The translations under genes and the position numbers were made by a program. A DNA stretch of 64,000 bases from Marinicauda pacifica. Its GTDB lineage: Bacteria > Pseudomonadota > Alphaproteobacteria > Caulobacterales > Maricaulaceae. The stretch covers positions 558,501 to 622,500 of the forward strand of contig NZ_SRXV01000001.1 of NCBI RefSeq assembly GCF_004793635.1. The letters run 5' to 3'. Below are positions 30,395 to 38,139 of the stretch, in pieces. A model generated the notes under the pieces. It saw nothing but the letters and a program-made list of their open reading frames with translations, did no database searches and was not told the origin of the DNA. Each line of letters begins with the position of its first letter. The stretch's first letter is position 1.

Positions 30395-30847
30395 TTGGCC
30401 GATACAGAAAAGAAACTCGTCTTCACGCTCGAGACCGGAAAGGTCACGATCAAGCTGCGCCCGGATCTGGCGCCCAAGCACGTGGAGCGCATCACCGAGC
30501 TGGTCGAGGAGGGGTTCTATGACGGCCTCGCCTTCCACCGTGTCATCGACGGCTTCGTGGCCCAGGGCGGCTGCCCGAAAGGCACGGGCACCGGCGGCTC
30601 CGGCCAGAAAATCCCGGCGGAGTTCTCCAGCGAACCGCATGTGCGCGGCACCATGTCGATGGCGCGGACGGCTGATCCGGATTCGGCCGACTGCCAGTTC
30701 TTCATCTGCCTGGATGCCGTCCCCTATCTCGACAACCAGTACACGGTCTGGGGCGAAGTCGAAGAGGGCATGGAGCACGTCGACCAGCTGCCCAAGGGCG
30801 AGCCGCCGCGCAATCCCGGCAAGATCGTCAAGGCCGAAATGGTCTAG
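30395..30847 (+). CDS. Peptidyl-prolyl cis-trans isomerase, cyclophilin (cytoplasmic)
   Basis: A compact 150-residue cyclophilin without a signal peptide, so probably cytoplasmic. The catalytic arginine and partners are visible: AFHRVIDGFVAQGGCPKGTG, MSMARTADPDSADCQFFI and DNQYTVWGEVEEGM. The start is TTG at 30395, three bases after the previous stop, with ACGGAG upstream; no ATG gives the complete domain. It ends the gyrA-side run and is followed by a strong terminator. Confidence 0.95.
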   Translation: MADTEKKLVFTLETGKVTIKLRPDLAPKHVERITELVEEGFYDGLAFHRVIDGFVAQGGCPKGTGTGGSGQKIPAEFSSEPHVRGTMSMARTADPDSADCQFFICLDAVPYLDNQYTVWGEVEEGMEHVDQLPKGEPPRNPGKIVKAEMV

Positions 30848-30852
30848 CACTC

Positions 30853-30883
30853 AAAACCCCGGCGCTCGCGCCGGGGTTTTTCG
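30853..30883. terminator. Bidirectional Rho-independent terminator
   Basis: Thirteen-base complementary arms (30853-30865 and 30868-30880, core ACCCCGGCGC) with T-runs on both sides (TTTTTCG on plus, TTTTGAG on minus). It lies between the convergent cyclophilin and phosphodiesterase-like genes and can serve both. Confidence 0.93.
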
Positions 30884-30884
30884 T

Positions 30885-31841
30885 TTACCAACCCTTGCAA
30901 GCGTGGACTGCCGCCATGACAGGGCGGTGATCGGAGCCGACGTGCGGCCCCACCCGCACGGCGCCGGCGCAGAGGCCCGGACCGAGCCAGACATGGTCGA
31001 TCCCGATCACCGGAACCGGGCTGAGATGCCGGGACGGCCAGGTACGCCGGGCGATTGTGACGCGTTCCAGCGGGGCGAGCTCTGCCTCCAGGTCGCGCAT
31101 CAGAACGCTTCCCTGAGACACGTTGAAATCACCCATCAGGACAAGATTGTGTTCGGGACGTGCCGCCAGCCAGGCGGCCAGCCCCTCCACCTGGCGGCGA
31201 TGGCGGGATTCATTGACCGGACGAGCGAGATGAACGGCAACGATCGTCACCGGCTCGCCTTGCAGCGTGGTCGATAACCAGGCTGCAGGCAGAACCTCCT
31301 CGTCCACGCAGCCTGCATCGTTCACGGGCAGGCGGGTCAACAGGCGGACGCGCCAGCGACAGCCGACCTGGTTTGGATGGCTCGTTTCGATCCGGTCCAG
31401 TGTCCGCCCGGCTGCGCTGCTCACTTCCTGAAGCGCGATCACGTCGAAATCGCCGTCGGCGAGAAACCGCCCCGCCGCGTCCGGATCGGTGTTGCCGGCC
31501 CAGACATTCAGTGTGACCAGCCGCAAGGTCTCGCTCGGGGCCTCGGCCGGAGCCTGGCTCGCGGGAAGCGACTGCGAGCTCGTCCGCAGCCATGCCCAGG
31601 GGGTTGCCGCGGCGATCAGGCCAATTGCCAGAACAAGGGCCGTGATCCTGGCAGGCCACCAGCGCGGCGAGCGGAGCAGGCTCAGGCCGGCGAGTGTGAC
31701 AAGACCCGCTGCAACGAAGAGCGGCCAGAGCATCGCGATGATATCCGCGCGGATCGACACCAGCCCGGCCAGGCGCACGGCGAGGGCGAGAGCCGGCACG
31801 GCGATCAGCCCGGCAAGGATGAGGGTCTTTACCCGGGACAC
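30885..31841 (-). CDS. Endonuclease/exonuclease/phosphatase-family membrane protein
   Basis: A 318-residue protein with three N-terminal membrane segments (about 5-25, 33-57, 66-86) and a C-terminal EEP domain that should face the periplasm or cytoplasm depending on topology. EEP motifs are present: VTLNVWAGN, VIALQEV, VLMGDFNVSQGS, GIDHVW and GSDHRPVMA, together giving the metal site and the catalytic Asp/His. Members with this membrane lead are mostly uncharacterised; nuclease, sphingomyelinase and phosphodiesterase activities all occur in the superfamily. It is convergent with the cyclophilin gene and divergent from queA. Confidence 0.88.
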   Translation of the reverse strand: MSRVKTLILAGLIAVPALALAVRLAGLVSIRADIIAMLWPLFVAAGLVTLAGLSLLRSPRWWPARITALVLAIGLIAAATPWAWLRTSSQSLPASQAPAEAPSETLRLVTLNVWAGNTDPDAAGRFLADGDFDVIALQEVSSAAGRTLDRIETSHPNQVGCRWRVRLLTRLPVNDAGCVDEEVLPAAWLSTTLQGEPVTIVAVHLARPVNESRHRRQVEGLAAWLAARPEHNLVLMGDFNVSQGSVLMRDLEAELAPLERVTIARRTWPSRHLSPVPVIGIDHVWLGPGLCAGAVRVGPHVGSDHRPVMAAVHACKGW

Positions 31842-31942
31842 GGCGACTATCTCTTCGTGGAAGGTGAGTGCGGCGAATGGCTGGCCGCGCCCATAGGCTT
31901 GACCTATACGGCAGGAAGATGGCCAGCGAGTTCCTGCGTGCG

Positions 31943-33010
31943 ATGAATCTCTCCGATTTCGATTTCGACCTGCCCGAAGACCGGATCGCGCTGCGGCCCG
32001 CCCGGCCGCGCGACAGCGCGAGGCTGCTTCATGTGGGCGCCGACGGTGCCCTGTCCGATCGCGGCGTGCTGGAGCTGCCGGACTTGCTCGCGCCGGGCGA
32101 TTTGCTGGTCTTCAACGATACGCGCGTCATTCCGGCCGCGCTGGAGGGGCTGCGTCCGGCGCGGGCCGTGGGCGGGGGCGGTCCTGCCCATATCGAGATC
32201 AATCTGCACAAGCGCGAGAGCGAAGCGGTGTGGCGCGCCTTTGCCCGCCCGGCCAAGCGATTGCGCGAAGGCGATACGCTGGCCTTCGAAGGCGGCCTGG
32301 GCGCCGTGGTCGAGGGTAAGACGGATGGCGGCGAGGTGACGTTGCGCTTTGACCGGGCCGGCCCTGCGCTCGACCGCGCGATCGTGGAGGCCGGCGCGCC
32401 ACCGCTGCCGCCCTACATCGCGTCCAAGCGCAAGCCGGATGCCGCGGACCTGGAAGACTACCAGACCATCTATGCGGCTCCGGACAAGACCGGATCGGTG
32501 GCGGCGCCGACGGCGGGGCTGCATTTCACCGACCGCTTGATGGAGGCGCTGCGCCTGCGCGGCGTGAAGAGCGCGCAGGTGACCCTGCATGTGGGCGCCG
32601 GCACCTTCCTTCCGGTGAAGACCGAGAATGTCGCCGAGCACACCATGCATTCGGAATGGTACGAGATCGGCGAGGAAGCCGCGCAGGCCATCGCGGAGAC
32701 CCGTGCCGCGGGCGGGCGGATCATCGCGGTCGGGACGACCTCGCTGCGCACGCTGGAAAGCGCTGCCGGGGAGGACGGGACGATCCGGGCGGGTTCGGCG
32801 GAGACGGCGATCTTCATCACGCCGGGATACCGTTTCCGGCTGGTCGACGGGCTGATGACGAATTTCCACCTGCCCAAATCGACGCTCTTCATGCTGGTCA
32901 GCGCGCTCGCCGGGCTCGACACGATGCAGGCCGCCTACGCCCATGCGATCGCGCAGGGCTACCGCTTCTTCAGCTATGGCGATTCGAGTTTGATCTGGCG
33001 GGCGGAGTAG
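31943..33010 (+). CDS. queA: tRNA preQ1(34) S-adenosylmethionine ribosyltransferase-isomerase
   Basis: Transfers and isomerises the ribosyl part of SAM onto preQ1 at tRNA position 34, giving epoxyqueuosine. The 355-residue protein has the family N-terminus [20 protein letters not shown], then [33 protein letters not shown]-type [13 protein letters not shown] and [17 protein letters not shown] 31943 gives this canonical start; an ATG at 31919 would add eight residues but its AGGA is only three bases away. Tgt, the enzyme acting just before it, lies 2.1 kb downstream on the same strand, separated by a carboxyltransferase gene in the opposite direction. Confidence 0.97.
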   Translation: MNLSDFDFDLPEDRIALRPARPRDSARLLHVGADGALSDRGVLELPDLLAPGDLLVFNDTRVIPAALEGLRPARAVGGGGPAHIEINLHKRESEAVWRAFARPAKRLREGDTLAFEGGLGAVVEGKTDGGEVTLRFDRAGPALDRAIVEAGAPPLPPYIASKRKPDAADLEDYQTIYAAPDKTGSVAAPTAGLHFTDRLMEALRLRGVKSAQVTLHVGAGTFLPVKTENVAEHTMHSEWYEIGEEAAQAIAETRAAGGRIIAVGTTSLRTLESAAGEDGTIRAGSAETAIFITPGYRFRLVDGLMTNFHLPKSTLFMLVSALAGLDTMQAAYAHAIAQGYRFFSYGDSSLIWRAE

Positions 33011-33307
33011 CGGGGCGACTGAAAACCGCGCTCTCGCCTCCTACTACAACGACTATCACGGCGCTTCTTTTGCGGGGCGATGGCGAATCTGGCGGGTTTT
33101 CACAGGATGGGAAAGAGCCTCGTCAGGATAGGAGATGCGGGAGGGGAGGGGACAGCGTCTCGTCCTCCATCTCTCTTCGTCGCCCTCTTTCCTGACGCAA
33201 GTCAGGACCCAGGGAGAACAAGGCGCCGTCCCCCCGATGACGGCATGCCACGATCTCTGGATCCCGGCCTTCGCCGGGAAAGAGAGAGGAGGCGTTTCCG
33301 CTTGCCC

Positions 33308-33354
33308 TCCTATGCTTCGAGGGCCGCTGCGCGGCCACCTCAGCATGAGGGAGG
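33308..33354 (-). repeat. Palindromic intergenic repeat, copy A
   Basis: Reads TGCTTCGAGGGCCGC then TGCGCGGCCACCTCAGCAT, with internal symmetry GGCCGC/GCGGCC. It is an inverted, diverged copy of the element at 33408-33457. The TTCGAGG...CCTCAG plan is a common intergenic repeat in alphaproteobacteria. Confidence 0.8.
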
Positions 33355-33407
33355 GGGTGGGATATAAGATTTTGATGTATTTGTGATATTTATCCGATGT
33401 CACCCAT

Positions 33408-33457
33408 CCCCCTCACCCTGAGGTGCCCGGCAAAGCCGGGCCTCGAAGGGTCGGATG
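33408..33457 (+). repeat. Palindromic intergenic repeat, copy B
   Basis: Reads CTCACCCTGAGGTGCCCGG, then CAAAG, then CCGGGCCTCGAAGGGTCGG. The CCCGGC/GCCGGG arms form a hairpin. Inverted relative to copy A, so the two could pair across the AT-rich stretch. Confidence 0.8.
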
Positions 33458-33548
33458 ACGGCCAGACTGCCTACCAAACCCTGCGAACCGCGAACACAGG
33501 TCCTGGTCCGCTATGCGGACGAGGATTTCACGGGCGTGTGAAACCTGG

Positions 33549-35096
33549 CTAGGGCCGATACCTTGGTGCCTTCGTCCTCGGCTCCCGCAAGGGGGCGGCG
33601 AGGTTGGCGAATTCGGTCAGCTTTTCGCGGGTCTCGGCCGGGTTGATGATCTCTTCGGCCCAGAAGCGCTCGGCGGTCTTGAAGGGCGAGGAGAAGCTCT
33701 TCATCTGCCGGTTGAGGTCGTCCTTCATGGCATCGGGATCGTCCGCGCCGGCCAGGGCCGCCTTGAAGGCGGCTTCCACCCCGCCCTCCAGCGGCAGTGA
33801 ACCCCAGTCGCCGGATGGCCAGGCATAGCGGTAGCGAAAGCGGGTATGGTCCATCATCGCCGCGCCGGCCACGCCGAACGCCTTGCGGATGACGATGGTG
33901 CACCAGGGCACGCTGGCCTGGTAGATGGCCGACAGGGCGCGCGCGCCATGGCGCAGCGTGCCGGCGCGCTCGGCGCGGGTGCCGATCACGAAGCCGGGCA
34001 CATCGACCAGATGCACGACCGGCAGGCGGAAAGTTTCGGCCAGATCGACGAAGCGGGTGATCTTCTGCGCGGCTTCCGCCGTCCAGCCGCCGCCATAGAC
34101 TTTCGGATTGCTGGCCAGCACGGCGACGGGCCAGCCGTCGAGGCGCGCAAAGGCGGTGATGACCGACTGGCCGAAATTGCGGCCCATCTCGAACAGCGAG
34201 CCCTCGTCGGTCACGCTGCGCAGGATCTGGTGCATGTCATACGCGTATCTCTTGTCGCGCGGGACGATGTCGCCGAGGGCGGGGTCGCGCCGGCCGGGCG
34301 ACTCGGTTGTCTCGCGCCGTTCGGGCAGGTCGTGGATCGAGTTCGGCAGGTAGGAGAGAAACCATTTCGCGGCCGCCATCGCGTCCGCCTCGCTGGCATA
34401 GGCATCGTCCACCGCGCCTGCGGCGAGCTGAAGGTCGGCCCCGCCAAGCTCTTCCTTGGTGACTTGCTCGCCGATCCCGGCCACGACGGGCGGGCCGGCG
34501 ATGAACATTTGCGAGCTACCCTTGACCATGACCGAGTAATGGCTGGAGACCGCGCGGGCGGCGCCGAGGCCTGCGACGGGACCGAGCAGGAGCGAGACTA
34601 CGGGCACGCGTTCCAGATTGGCGACGACCTGGTCCCAGCCCGGATTGAAGGGGATATAGGTGGCGCCCATGTCGAGGATGGATTTGACCGAGCCGCCACC
34701 GCCCGTGCCTTCGATCAGACGGATGAGGGGCAGGCGCAGCTCACCGGCCATCTTCTCGGCCTGAATCTGCTTCTCGATGATGGCCGCATCTGCCGCCCCG
34801 CCGCGCACGGTGAAATCGTCGGCCACCACGGCTATGGTGCGTCCTTCGATCTTGCCGCGTCCGAACAGGCAGTTTGCCGGGGTGAAGTCGATCAGGTTAC
34901 CAGCATCGTCATACTCGGCCCGCCCGGTGATCGAGCCGACTTCGCGAAAGCTGCCCGAGTCCAGCAGGAGGTCAAGGCGTTCGCGCACATTCAGGCGGCC
35001 GGCCTCGCGCTGGCGCTTGAGTTTTTCCGGGCCGCCCATGCCTTTGGCCAGCGCCTGACGCTTGCGCAATTGCTCGATTTCGTCTTTCCAGCTCAT
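33549..35096 (-). CDS. Biotin-dependent acyl-CoA carboxylase, carboxyltransferase subunit
   Basis: A 515-residue protein of the propionyl/methylcrotonyl/acetyl-CoA carboxylase beta family, with N- and C-terminal crotonase-fold halves. Family sequences are [43 protein letters not shown], the oxyanion-loop region [11 protein letters not shown] and, in the C-half, [16 protein letters not shown] and GVAGAAMM. It would move carboxyl from biotin to an acyl-CoA. No biotin carboxylase or biotin carrier gene is in this window, so the acyl-CoA substrate is not evident. It is divergent from tgt with 35 bases between starts, and splits queA from tgt. Confidence 0.92.
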   Translation of the reverse strand: MSWKDEIEQLRKRQALAKGMGGPEKLKRQREAGRLNVRERLDLLLDSGSFREVGSITGRAEYDDAGNLIDFTPANCLFGRGKIEGRTIAVVADDFTVRGGAADAAIIEKQIQAEKMAGELRLPLIRLIEGTGGGGSVKSILDMGATYIPFNPGWDQVVANLERVPVVSLLLGPVAGLGAARAVSSHYSVMVKGSSQMFIAGPPVVAGIGEQVTKEELGGADLQLAAGAVDDAYASEADAMAAAKWFLSYLPNSIHDLPERRETTESPGRRDPALGDIVPRDKRYAYDMHQILRSVTDEGSLFEMGRNFGQSVITAFARLDGWPVAVLASNPKVYGGGWTAEAAQKITRFVDLAETFRLPVVHLVDVPGFVIGTRAERAGTLRHGARALSAIYQASVPWCTIVIRKAFGVAGAAMMDHTRFRYRYAWPSGDWGSLPLEGGVEAAFKAALAGADDPDAMKDDLNRQMKSFSSPFKTAERFWAEEIINPAETREKLTEFANLAAPLREPRTKAPRYRP

Positions 35097-35131
35097 CGAC
35101 TTCTCATCTTCCGCGACACAAAGACTCGTTC

Positions 35132-36265
35132 ATGACCCATTTTCCGTTCGAAATCGCCGCTGTCGATGGGGCTGCGCGTACCGGCCGCATCCAGACCCCG
35201 CGCGGCGACATCAGAACGCCCGCTTTCATGCCGGTCGGAACGGCCGCGACAGTCAAGGCGCTCTACCCCGAACAGGTCAGCGAGGCGGGCGCCGACATCA
35301 TCCTGGGCAATACCTATCACCTGATGCTGCGTCCGGGCGCGGAACGGGTTCACCGCCTGGGCGGCCTTCATCGCTTCATGCGCTGGAGCGGACCGATCCT
35401 GACCGACTCCGGCGGGTTCCAGGTCTGGTCACTGTCCAAGCTGCGCCAGATGAGCGAGGAGGGGGTGACCTTCAAGAGCCATATCGACGGGTCGGCCCAT
35501 TCGCTGACGCCCGAACGCTCCATCGAGATCCAGGCCGATCTTCTGGGCGCGGACATCTCGATGCAGCTCGACGAATGTACCGCCTTTCCATCACCGCGCG
35601 AGGAGGCGGAACGCTCGATGGAAATGTCGCTGCGCTGGGCGAAGCGCTCGAAGGCGGCATTTGGCGAGCGGGAGACGCAGAACCTGTTCGGCATCGTGCA
35701 GGGTTCGACGTTTGAGGATTTGCGCCGACGTTCGGCTGAGGGCCTGATGGAGATCGGCTTTGATGGCTATGCCATTGGCGGGCTCGCGGTCGGGGAGGGC
35801 TTTGAGGCGATGTGCGAGGTGCTCGATTTTACCACGCCTGTCCTGCCGCTCGACCGGCCGCGCTATCTGATGGGCGTGGGCAAACCGGTCGATCTGGTGG
35901 AGTCCGTCGCACGCGGGGTCGATATGTTCGACTGCGTGATGCCGACCCGGTCGGGACGCCACGGCCAGGCCTGGTCCGATTACGGCCCGGTCAATCTGAA
36001 GAATGCGCGCTTTGCCGAAGACGATACGCCGTTGAACGCGGCCATCGCCTGTCCGGCCAGCCGCGATTATTCGCGGGCCTATATTCACCACCTGGTGCGC
36101 GCGGGGGAATATCTCGGCTCGATGCTGCTGTCCTGGCACAACATCGCTTATTACGAAGATCTGATGGCGCGCATGCGCACCGCCATTGCCGAAGGCGAGT
36201 TCGAGGCTTTCCGGCGCGGCTTCCTGGAGCGCTGGCACTCGAACGAAAAAGACCGGGCGGAATGA
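35132..36265 (+). CDS. tgt: tRNA-guanine transglycosylase (queuine synthesis)
   Basis: Swaps guanine 34 for preQ1 in tRNAs for Asp, Asn, His and Tyr. The 377-residue protein has [15 protein letters not shown] with the catalytic-site aspartate, [18 protein letters not shown] and the nucleophile region [15 protein letters not shown]. The C-terminal zinc site is abnormal: where relatives have CxCxxC, this protein has I305-A-C307-P-A-S310, although the later histidine (H336 in SWHNI) and surrounding [16 protein letters not shown] are conserved. Either zinc binding is lost or rearranged. Start ATG 35132 gives the full N-terminus. It pairs functionally with queA. Confidence 0.95.
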   Translation: MTHFPFEIAAVDGAARTGRIQTPRGDIRTPAFMPVGTAATVKALYPEQVSEAGADIILGNTYHLMLRPGAERVHRLGGLHRFMRWSGPILTDSGGFQVWSLSKLRQMSEEGVTFKSHIDGSAHSLTPERSIEIQADLLGADISMQLDECTAFPSPREEAERSMEMSLRWAKRSKAAFGERETQNLFGIVQGSTFEDLRRRSAEGLMEIGFDGYAIGGLAVGEGFEAMCEVLDFTTPVLPLDRPRYLMGVGKPVDLVESVARGVDMFDCVMPTRSGRHGQAWSDYGPVNLKNARFAEDDTPLNAAIACPASRDYSRAYIHHLVRAGEYLGSMLLSWHNIAYYEDLMARMRTAIAEGEFEAFRRGFLERWHSNEKDRAE

Positions 36266-36280
36266 CCGCCCGGTCCTTGT
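36251..36280. terminator. Terminator overlapping the tgt stop
   Basis: Ten-base arms GACCGGGCGG (36251-36260) and CCGCCCGGTC (36266-36275) enclose a five-base loop containing the tgt TGA. On the minus strand the hairpin is followed by TTTTTCG, good for the convergent PRC-barrel gene; on the plus strand the tail CTTGTTCTTTC is weaker. Confidence 0.75.
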
Positions 36281-36321
36281 TCTTTCGATGAGCCGGAAAA
36301 CCGGCTGATCGTGAAGTCGGT

Positions 36322-37113
36322 CTACTGACCGCTGGTCGCAACGGCGTTCTCAACGCGCACTTCGTTGCCCATTCCGTTTTCACGAACGGCAACCACGTCT
36401 TCGATCAGCACCTCGATTTCGCCTTCGCTGAAATCGTAGGCCGTGTCGGTCTCGATCAGGAGCGCGGCCACGCCGTCGCCGTCGTTGCGCACGTCCCTCA
36501 CGATGCCGAGCTGATCGCCGCTGGACAGGTAGACCGTGCTGTCGGTCCAGTCCTCGACGTCCCAGGCTGCGGTTTCCACGTCGGTGGACCAGTCGGCCTC
36601 GACGTCAGCGGAGGCCATCGTCTCGTCGCTCATGCGATCATGGTCGGCGTCGGACATCTCCATGCGATCGTCGCCATCGTGATCACCGGCGTGATCGCTG
36701 TCGTCGCCATCCATCATGTCGTCGTCGGACAGCCAGTAATCCGATACGCGGCTCTCATCGAAGGTCGGCAGAGAGGCGATCTGCGTGCCCGTGTAGGACA
36801 GGGTCAGCACCTGATCGCCATCGGCATTGGTGGTCCACTCGGCATCGTCGGCGTTGACGAGAATCTCGCGGCCGCCGATCTCGAGGAAGCCGCCGGTCTC
36901 GATGACGTAGGCATCGATATCGGCTTGCTGGTTACTCGCGAAACGGACGCGTTCGACCGTCCCGAGGTCTTCGCCGTTCATCGTGCGGACCTCGGCGTCG
37001 ACATAGGCGTGGTCATCGCTGAAGCTGGCCTGGGCCCCGTGGGTGTCCACGGCAAGAGCGGCCGGCGCCATGGCGATGGCGAACACGGAAGAAAGAAGAA
37101 TGGAGCGTTTCAT
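36322..37113 (-). CDS. Exported acidic PRC-barrel protein
   Basis: A 263-residue secreted protein (signal MKRSILLSSVFAIAMAPAALA, cleaved near 21). Two PRC-barrel-like domains are suggested: residues about 33-115 (AEVRTMNGEDLGTVERVRF and IGGREILVNADDAEW) and about 190-260 (STVYLSSGDQLGIVRDV and IEVLIEDVVAVRENG). Between them lies a linker very rich in Asp, His, Met and Glu (about 135-175), which might bind metal ions. ATG 37113 follows AGGAGA. Small PRC-barrel proteins of this kind are common in the periplasm of alphaproteobacteria; the role is unknown. Confidence 0.8.
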   Translation of the reverse strand: MKRSILLSSVFAIAMAPAALAVDTHGAQASFSDDHAYVDAEVRTMNGEDLGTVERVRFASNQQADIDAYVIETGGFLEIGGREILVNADDAEWTTNADGDQVLTLSYTGTQIASLPTFDESRVSDYWLSDDDMMDGDDSDHAGDHDGDDRMEMSDADHDRMSDETMASADVEADWSTDVETAAWDVEDWTDSTVYLSSGDQLGIVRDVRNDGDGVAALLIETDTAYDFSEGEIEVLIEDVVAVRENGMGNEVRVENAVATSGQ

Positions 37114-37445
37114 GGACGAATCTCCTGGGATTTGCTTGCAGAGAAAGGCTGCTCTGAACAGTGACGGGCCAAATATCCCGCCGGTGCCGAATAAATTGCC
37201 TGCGGCCGGTTCCTGTTCCTGAAATCTGGACTTCTTGCCTTCGCTCGGCATGAAATATTCTATTAAGCACATGAAAATAAACAAAAATATTTCACTGTTC
37301 ACTGGCGCAACCCACTGCAGGGCTGCGCCAGGTCACGGCGCGAAGCAGCGGCCAGCAGATGGCTTATGAGGGCCGCTGAAACACGCTACATTCCTGCCTT
37401 GACCACCGTCAGGACCGCCGATAGGTTCCGCGCCTCCTTGAGGGA
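37114..37445. other. Intergenic region with an AT-rich inverted repeat
   Basis: The 332 bases between the PRC-barrel gene start and tRNA-Lys hold no convincing gene. An AT-rich island at 37251-37300 carries the inverted repeat TGAAATATT (37251-37259) / AATATTTCA (37286-37294). It stands out in GC-rich surroundings and probably contains the PRC-barrel gene promoter. Confidence 0.5.
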
Positions 37446-37521
37446 GAGCCGGTAGCTCAGCTGGTAGAGCAACTGACTTTTAATCAGTAGGTCCAGGGTT
37501 CGAACCCCTGCCGGCTCACCA
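37446..37521 (+). tRNA. tRNA-Lys (anticodon UUU)
   Basis: Full cloverleaf: acceptor GAGCCGG (37446-37452) pairs with CCGGCTC (37511-37517), then A and an encoded CCA. The D arm is GCTCAGCTGGTAGAGC, the anticodon stem CTGA/TCAG encloses loop CTTTTAA with TTT as anticodon, and the T arm has GGTTCGAACCC. Confidence 0.97.
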
Positions 37522-37589
37522 TTTCTTTCAGGATTTGATACCGTCCCGCCGGGTAGCGGATTTCCCGCCCCGGACGAGAGGGATGTGTC

Positions 37590-38036
37590 ATGGATTTTCT
37601 GGCCGCAATTCTGGCTCTTGCCACTCTACAGACCTCGGACTGCCAGGCCGAAGGTCTGAGCGGAGAGGAAATCTGCGCGGTGATTTCCGCCCAGCAGGAT
37701 GCTTGGAATGCCGGGGACATCGAGGGCTTCATGGCCGGTTACTGGCAGGACGAGGCGCTGCGCTTCGCGTCCGGCGGTACGGTGACCCATGGCTGGCAGC
37801 CCACGCTGGAGCGTTACCTGGCCCGCTACGACACTGCGGACAAGATGGGCCGGCTCGTTTTCTCCGACGTCGATGTGACCTTGCTGTCCGAAACTGCCGG
37901 CACCGCCTTCGGCCGCTGGACGCTGGAACGCGAGGCAGACCGCCCGACCGGGCTGTTCACCCTGGTGTTCGAGCTTAAGAACGGCGAATGGGTGATCGTG
38001 CACGATCATACGTCGGCGGGAGACGCTGGCGAGTAG
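37590..38036 (+). CDS. NTF2/SnoaL-like (DUF4440-type) exported protein
   Basis: A 148-residue protein with a short hydrophobic N-terminus (MDFLAAILALATLQTSDC) that may be an export signal, then a cone-shaped NTF2-like domain: ISAQQDAWNAGDIEGFMAGYW, LRFASGGTVTHGW, RYLARYDTADKMGRL and ELKNGEWVIVHDHTS. Members range from enzymes to binding proteins; no catalytic residues can be assigned. Its TAG stop is part of the palindromic element at 38034-38139. Confidence 0.82.
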   Translation: MDFLAAILALATLQTSDCQAEGLSGEEICAVISAQQDAWNAGDIEGFMAGYWQDEALRFASGGTVTHGWQPTLERYLARYDTADKMGRLVFSDVDVTLLSETAGTAFGRWTLEREADRPTGLFTLVFELKNGEWVIVHDHTSAGDAGE

Positions 38037-38139
38037 AGCAAATTCATCGGATCAGAGCCGATGAGATTGCTCTAACCGATTGTTCCGGAACATGTTCGAA
38101 CCGCAGAACCGGTTCCCGATTTTGCTTGGAAATGCTCTA
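38034..38139. repeat. Alphaproteobacterial palindromic intergenic element
   Basis: A 106-base element bounded by TAGAGCA (38034-38040) and its complement TGCTCTA (38133-38139). It contains an imperfect hairpin (38035-38050 against 38058-38073, two mismatches), the perfect palindrome TGTTCCGGAACA, and the AACCGCAGAACCGGTTCCCG core seen in common alphaproteobacterial repeats. The stop codons of both convergent genes lie in its termini. Confidence 0.75.

Larger units (their letters stand above)
33011..33548. other. 538-bp gene-free, repeat-rich intergenic region
   Basis: No convincing gene. The region holds three small hairpins and two inverted copies of a palindromic element: CCTGAC-GCAA-GTCAGG at 33191-33206; TCCCGGCCTTCGCCGGGA at 33262-33279; and the elements listed at 33308-33354 and 33408-33457. 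Between them is an AT-rich stretch (33358-33400). It looks like an accumulation site for short alphaproteobacterial intergenic repeats. Confidence 0.75.

Noticed and set aside
38082-38097. GTTC...GTTC pair resembling a second SOS box
   Set aside because: The spacing is eight bases, not seven, and the sequence belongs to the palindromic intergenic element between convergent genes.
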